From BAIKAL-G1 sp943370385 (GTDB taxonomy: Bacteria; Cyanobacteriota; Cyanobacteriia; PCC-6307; Cyanobiaceae): a DNA stretch of 64,000 nucleotides. The notes beneath the pieces were generated by a model. The model saw only the letters and a program-made list of their open reading frames with translations, made no database searches and had not been told where the DNA came from. The position numbers were made by a program, and so were the translations under genes. The DNA is taken from contig CALRQT020000004.1 of assembly GCA_943370385.1 (NCBI GenBank), positions 62,001-126,000 on the forward strand, given 5' to 3'. Positions 60,148-64,000 of the stretch are shown here, piece after piece. How positions within the stretch are numbered: position 1 is the stretch's first letter; the number at the start of each line of letters is the position of its first letter.

Positions 60148-61005
60148 TTGGTTGCGCTCCGCCATGCCCCCTTGCCCGTTGGCCTGATGGATGTTGCAAA
60201 CGCTGGCCCTGTCACCGCGGACGCCCCAGGCCGGGAGCCCGCCGCTGGCCAGGTCTTGATCGTGGGGGCGGGGCCCGGGGCCCCCGATCTTCTGACCCTG
60301 CGGGCTGCCCGGGCGATCGAGCGGGCCGAGGTGCTGGTTTGGACCGATTCCCTGGTGTCGCCCCAGATCGCCGCCCTGGCCCCCGAGGGCTGTGAATCGA
60401 TTCGCACCAGCACCCTCACCCTGGAGCAGGTGATGGAGGTGGTGGTGGAGCGGGCCCGGGCTGGCCGGCGGGTGGTGCGCCTCCATGACGGCGATCCCTG
60501 CCTGTATGGCGCCCTCGCCGAGCAGCTCTGCCGCCTGGCGGATGCCGAGATTCCCGTGGAGGTGGTGCCGGGCCTGAGTGCCTATCAAGCCACGGCCGCG
60601 GCCCTGCAGGCCGAATTGACGATCCCGGGTCTCGTGCAGACGATCGTGCTGAGCCGCGCCTCCGGCCGCACCGGCACGCCGGAACGGGAATCGATCGAGC
60701 GGCTGGCGGCCCTACAGGCCTCCTTGTGCCTGTATTTGAGCGCCCGCCATGTGGAAGAGGTGCAGGCCCAGTTGCTGCAGCACTATCCCGCCGATACCCC
60801 CGTGGCCATTGGCTATCGGGTCAGCTGGCCCGACCAATGGCTCACGGTGGTGCCCCTCAGCGAGATGGCCAAGGTCAGCCGTGAGCGCAACCTGATCCGC
60901 ACCACCCTCTATGTGGTCAGTCCGGCCCTGAACGCCCCAGGCAACGCCCGCTCCAAGCTTTATTCAGCTAGCCACAACCACCTGTTCCGCGGCGGCGCCG
61001 AGTGA
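60148..61005 (+). CDS. cobM: Precorrin-4 C11-methyltransferase
   Basis: A 285-residue tetrapyrrole methylase of cobalamin (or pseudocobalamin) synthesis: VLIVGAGPGAPDLLTLRAAR, VVRLHDGDPCLYGALAEQL, VVPGLSAYQATAAALQAEL and VAIGYRVSWPDQ. petA-lgt-cobM is a conserved order in picocyanobacteria. Starts compete: TTG 60148 has a GGAG site, ATG 60187 (MDVANAG) lacks one. Confidence 0.92.
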   Translation: MVALRHAPLPVGLMDVANAGPVTADAPGREPAAGQVLIVGAGPGAPDLLTLRAARAIERAEVLVWTDSLVSPQIAALAPEGCESIRTSTLTLEQVMEVVVERARAGRRVVRLHDGDPCLYGALAEQLCRLADAEIPVEVVPGLSAYQATAAALQAELTIPGLVQTIVLSRASGRTGTPERESIERLAALQASLCLYLSARHVEEVQAQLLQHYPADTPVAIGYRVSWPDQWLTVVPLSEMAKVSRERNLIRTTLYVVSPALNAPGNARSKLYSASHNHLFRGGAE

Positions 61006-61045
61006 GCCCAGCCCCCTGGGGCGGCCGGCCTGGCGCCATCAGTCC

Positions 61046-62551
61046 CTAGGGGCTAGGGCTGGCGGCTCCGTAGAGCTCCTGGTCCAGTCGCTGGCGATCA
61101 AAGCCGCAGCCCAGTCGCTCCACGATCGCCTCCAGGTCGGTGACGGCATTGCCCAGGCAGCAGGTGCCCCCCGGGGAGGGGGTGACATTGAAGGCCAGGC
61201 CAGGCATGGCGGCGATGCGGGCTTCCCCCAGCATCAGCCGTTGCTCGCCCTTATGAATCAACTGGGGCCGCACGCCCCCAAACCCCTCGGCGAAGCGCAG
61301 GTCGGCCAGCTGCAGGCCGGGCACGATCTTGCGGGCATCGGCCAGAAATAGGCGGCGCCGCAGCCAGGGCACTTCAAACAACAAATTCTTGAGGATGTAG
61401 TTGCGGATATCGGCGATGCGAAACAGCTGCCAGAACACCAGCAACACCGAGAAATCCAGCCGCAACACCTTCAGAAATTCAAAGAAAGAGGCTGGCCGGT
61501 AGCGCTCTAGCAGGGGCAGTAATAGGGCGGTGGGGCCAAAGCGGGTTTGGCCAGGCGAGCGCACATCGGGGTCGCCATGGATGGCCGCAAAGGGCAATTT
61601 GTCGTTCTGCACGGTGTACACCTTGCCGCGCAGCAGGTCGGGGGTGAAGTAGAAGCTGCCGGCCACCGGCAGGCAGGAATACTCCAGGCCAAAGCCCAGT
61701 TGTTGGGCCATCAGCAGGCTGTGGGCGCCGGCGCTCACCACCACATGGCGGGCCCGGATCCGGCGGGGCGCCGCCGGGGCGTGGGGATCGCCCTGCTGGA
61801 TGGGGCCCCCGGGGCGATGGGGGCGCAACTCCACCAGAAAGGTGGTGCTGCCATCGGCGGCGGTTTCGGGCTTGATCGCTTCAACCCGGCTGCCTAGCCA
61901 GAGATCCAGCTGGCGCTGGGATTCGGCCAGGGTGGCCTGGGCCTGGGCCACGAAGCTCTGGGCGAGGGCCTCGTAGTCGACGGCGGTGGCGGCGCGGCGG
62001 ATGCCGATGGCCACCAGCGGTTCCGGCCGCAGGGGGCTATCGGGCCGCTCGCCATCGAGCCGGGCCACGTGGGGTTCCCACTCGGCGATCTCTTCTTTCT
62101 CGAGCAGCTCCATCGCCGGGAAATGGGGCGAAAACAGCTCAAACCGCTGGCGTAGGGCGCTGCATTCAGGCTCGCCTACGGCCAGCACCATCTTCGGGGT
62201 GCGGAAGACGCAGCGGTTGCGCTCCGGCTCGCTGAGCAGGGAGGCGTAGCGCTCGATCATTTCGGCCGTGCGCTTCACCTTGAGGGCCTTCTCAAGCGTG
62301 TAATTGGTTTCGATGTCGCCGCAGTGGATCGTTTGGCTGTTGCTGCTGGCCTTGGAGTTCACCTGGGCCAGCTGGTCGTAGCGCTCCACCAGGGTGAGGT
62401 GGCCCAGGTCGGTGTAGCGGGCTAGCTCAAACAGCAGGGCCGTGCCGCACACCCCTCCGCCGACAATCAAGACATCGGTCAGGGTTTCCGCCGCTGGGTC
62501 AGGGCCAGTGCTTGGGCTGGGGCGCTCAACCGCAGGGGCGGGGGTGACCAT
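61046..62551 (-). CDS. mqo: Malate:quinone oxidoreductase
   Basis: A 501-residue FAD-dependent membrane-associated enzyme oxidising malate to oxaloacetate with quinone reduction. The FAD loop DVLIVGGGVCGTALLFELAR, the segment NSKASSNSQTIHCGDIETNY, VVVSAGAHSLLMAQQLG, and the terminal GFNVTPSPGGTCCL region match the family. It replaces or complements NAD-malate dehydrogenase in the incomplete picocyanobacterial TCA pathway. Convergent to cobM (40 bp gap). Confidence 0.92.
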   Translation of the reverse strand: MVTPAPAVERPSPSTGPDPAAETLTDVLIVGGGVCGTALLFELARYTDLGHLTLVERYDQLAQVNSKASSNSQTIHCGDIETNYTLEKALKVKRTAEMIERYASLLSEPERNRCVFRTPKMVLAVGEPECSALRQRFELFSPHFPAMELLEKEEIAEWEPHVARLDGERPDSPLRPEPLVAIGIRRAATAVDYEALAQSFVAQAQATLAESQRQLDLWLGSRVEAIKPETAADGSTTFLVELRPHRPGGPIQQGDPHAPAAPRRIRARHVVVSAGAHSLLMAQQLGFGLEYSCLPVAGSFYFTPDLLRGKVYTVQNDKLPFAAIHGDPDVRSPGQTRFGPTALLLPLLERYRPASFFEFLKVLRLDFSVLLVFWQLFRIADIRNYILKNLLFEVPWLRRRLFLADARKIVPGLQLADLRFAEGFGGVRPQLIHKGEQRLMLGEARIAAMPGLAFNVTPSPGGTCCLGNAVTDLEAIVERLGCGFDRQRLDQELYGAASPSP

Positions 62552-62778
62552 GGCAAAGGCAGGGGGACCAGGGGGGGGAGTCAGACTCCTGAGGGGACGC
62601 AGGCGCCGATCAGGGCGGCCTGCTGACGGCCGCGAAGGGCCGCATCAAGCAGCCATCGTGCCTGAGCGCTGTTCCCCCAGATCTCTCGGCGGGCTCCAGC
62701 GCTGGATCGGAGCCTGAAAGGGCCGAGCGGCTACCCCGTCGTGACCTATGCTCCTTCAAGCGCCAGAGGCGTGGCAAA

Positions 62779-62850
<72 letters not shown>

Positions 62851-63003
62851 TTTTGAACGGATTAATTGCTTGCATTGATCGCAAGTCGATACGGTTATTT
62901 TTCCCCTTGATACCAATCAGATCAGGTTGATCTCAGCCCTTGATTGGATTGGTTCCTTCTAGGAGAGCCCCTCTTTTTGTTGTGCTCTGCGGAAGGAAGG
63001 CGT

Positions 63004-64000
63004 TTAGGTGGGTGGCAATCCTTCTGGCCCCTCCACCAGCAGGGCCAGGCCGCTGGCTTCGGCCACCGCATCGGCGCAGGAGCGCAGGCTCCAGCACTCC
63101 AGGCTGAGATCGGGCTCCGGGTGACCCGCCTCGGCGGGTTGGGCTCGCAGCAGGATGCGAACCCCAGTGGCGGCGGCCTTCGGCCCCACCGCCTTCACCT
63201 TGAGGCTGCCAATCAGGGCCTGGGGGCGCCGGTCTAGGGCTGCAGCTAGGCGCAGCAACAGGGCCATCTCCGACACCGTGCGCCGCTCCTCGCGCCCCTC
63301 GATCAACTGCCAGGACTCATGGCGTTTCTTCGGCAGACCGCGGCGGTGGTACCGGGCAATGGCAGCCACCATTAAATGTTCGGTTTCGGAATAGCCGAGC
63401 AGCTCGCCGTGGCGGATCAAATACCAGGTGTGTTTGTGATAGGCGGCGATGTTGATGTGTTTGCCGCAGCCGTGCAGCTGGGCCGCCGCCCAGAGCAGCA
63501 GGCGGCCGGGGCCCAGATCGTGGTGCAGCAGGCCCCGGGTCTGGTCGTAGAGGCTGAGGGCATGGACGGCGACCCGTTCGGCCTGGGGTTGGTCGACGGC
63601 GTAGTTGCGGGCCAGGTGGCGCACCGTGCGCTCCCGGATCGTGCTCTGGAAGGCGAAGCGGTCATCGAGCAGCTGGTTGCGCAGCATCCAGTCCACGATC
63701 AGGCCTTCGCGCAGGGCCCGATCACAAACCACCAGTTCCTTGGCCTGCAGCATCGTCATCGCGGTCTGCAGGATCAACGCCCCGGGCACGATGATTTCGG
63801 CGCGGCGGTCGTTGATGGCCGTGAGGGCGCGGCGCTGCTCCGGCGTCATGGCCACGAGCCGATCGACCAGTTGGTCGATGCGGGCGCGGCTGAGCCGGTA
63901 GCCCTGGAGCTTGAGGGGGGGCTTGGCGTCTTCGGCGGCGGCCAGGGCGGCCAGGGCCATGGCCGTGCCGCTGGTGCCCACCAGCACCGGGCTCTCGCCG
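63004..64000 (-). CDS. ppx: Exopolyphosphatase / pppGpp phosphatase (Ppx/GppA), partial
   Basis: The C-terminal 332 residues of a Ppx/GppA protein; the N-terminus lies beyond the right edge. Present are GTSGTAMALAALA (second phosphate-binding loop of the ASKHA fold), RRAEIIVPGALIL, and the HD-like helical domain with LLLWAAAQLHGCGKHINIA, HKHTWYLIRHGELLG and VAAIARYHRRGLPKK. It degrades polyphosphate or pppGpp. Confidence 0.92.
   Translation of the reverse strand, partial: GESPVLVGTSGTAMALAALAAAEDAKPPLKLQGYRLSRARIDQLVDRLVAMTPEQRRALTAINDRRAEIIVPGALILQTAMTMLQAKELVVCDRALREGLIVDWMLRNQLLDDRFAFQSTIRERTVRHLARNYAVDQPQAERVAVHALSLYDQTRGLLHHDLGPGRLLLWAAAQLHGCGKHINIAAYHKHTWYLIRHGELLGYSETEHLMVAAIARYHRRGLPKKRHESWQLIEGREERRTVSEMALLLRLAAALDRRPQALIGSLKVKAVGPKAAATGVRILLRAQPAEAGHPEPDLSLECWSLRSCADAVAEASGLALLVEGPEGLPPT

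Noticed and set aside
59187..60419. 410-codon minus-strand open frame
   Set aside because: Antisense to lgt and cobM; no family features.

Overview
The window is a GC-rich stretch of a unicellular picocyanobacterial chromosome, most like freshwater or euryhaline Cyanobium/Synechococcus. The basis is gene content and order: psaF-psaJ, petC-petA, petG, chlI, a high-light-inducible protein, a CURT1-type thylakoid protein, a guaB3-Yfr1-trxA-hisH neighbourhood, and an hli/tsaD/psaF/psaJ/gmk neighbourhood. About 65 protein genes, one tRNA, one small RNA and one riboswitch can be supported. Coding density is very high, and many neighbouring genes overlap by 4 bp (ATGA) or sit within a few bases. The high GC content produces many long antisense shadow frames, which I left out.

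Left part (1-10.6 kb): a partial DUF429 gene, a cyAbrB-type regulator and a Nif11-like small protein come first. They are followed by the most notable locus, a minus-strand operon of eight genes behind a clear guanidine-I (ykkC) riboswitch. In transcription order it encodes the nickel-dependent guanidine hydrolase GdmH, its HypA/HypB-like nickel chaperones GhaA and GhaB, a type III glutamine-synthetase-like enzyme, a lipoprotein/permease/ATPase ABC importer, and a Rieske non-haem iron oxygenase. GdmH converts guanidine to urea and ammonia. The importer would supply guanidine. The GS-like enzyme would capture ammonia or another amine. The oxygenase is unexplained and could unlock substituted guanidines. 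The GS-like and Rieske genes are the parts least covered by what is established for this pathway.

Middle part (10.7-35.3 kb): mostly housekeeping. It holds a sugar isomerase-like protein, an orphan sugar ABC permease, leuA, an NYN-domain protein, a GH57 branching-enzyme-like protein, ArsS-like radical SAM protein, gyrA, a DUF39 homocysteine-biosynthesis protein, CURT1-like, guaB3, the small RNA Yfr1, trxA, hisH-rsmD, petG, a membrane-anchored cytochrome c (CytM-like), a SPOUT methyltransferase, a class A beta-lactamase-like protein, DUF3370, chlI, ruvC, 5-formyl-THF cyclo-ligase, a NikL/CopC-like exported protein, sufE and hom.

Accessory stretches: 35.3-37.4 kb is gene-poor. It carries a PEP-CTERM-like secreted protein and a structured minus-strand segment ending in a good intrinsic terminator. 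45.0-46.2 kb is visibly AT-richer and carries a divergent SDR protein. A peptide-type ABC lipoprotein/permease pair, a DUF1400 hydrolase, an MFS permease and a sulfotransferase-like protein lie between them.

Right part (46.2-64 kb): ychF, an HlyD-type adaptor, wecB, pilT, hli, tsaD, psaF-psaJ, gmk, an NFACT (Rqc2-like) protein with tatC, DUF3067, petC-petA-lgt-cobM, mqo, tRNA-Val(CAC) and a partial ppx/gppA gene. The coupling of tatC with petC makes sense because the cyanobacterial Rieske protein uses the Tat route.
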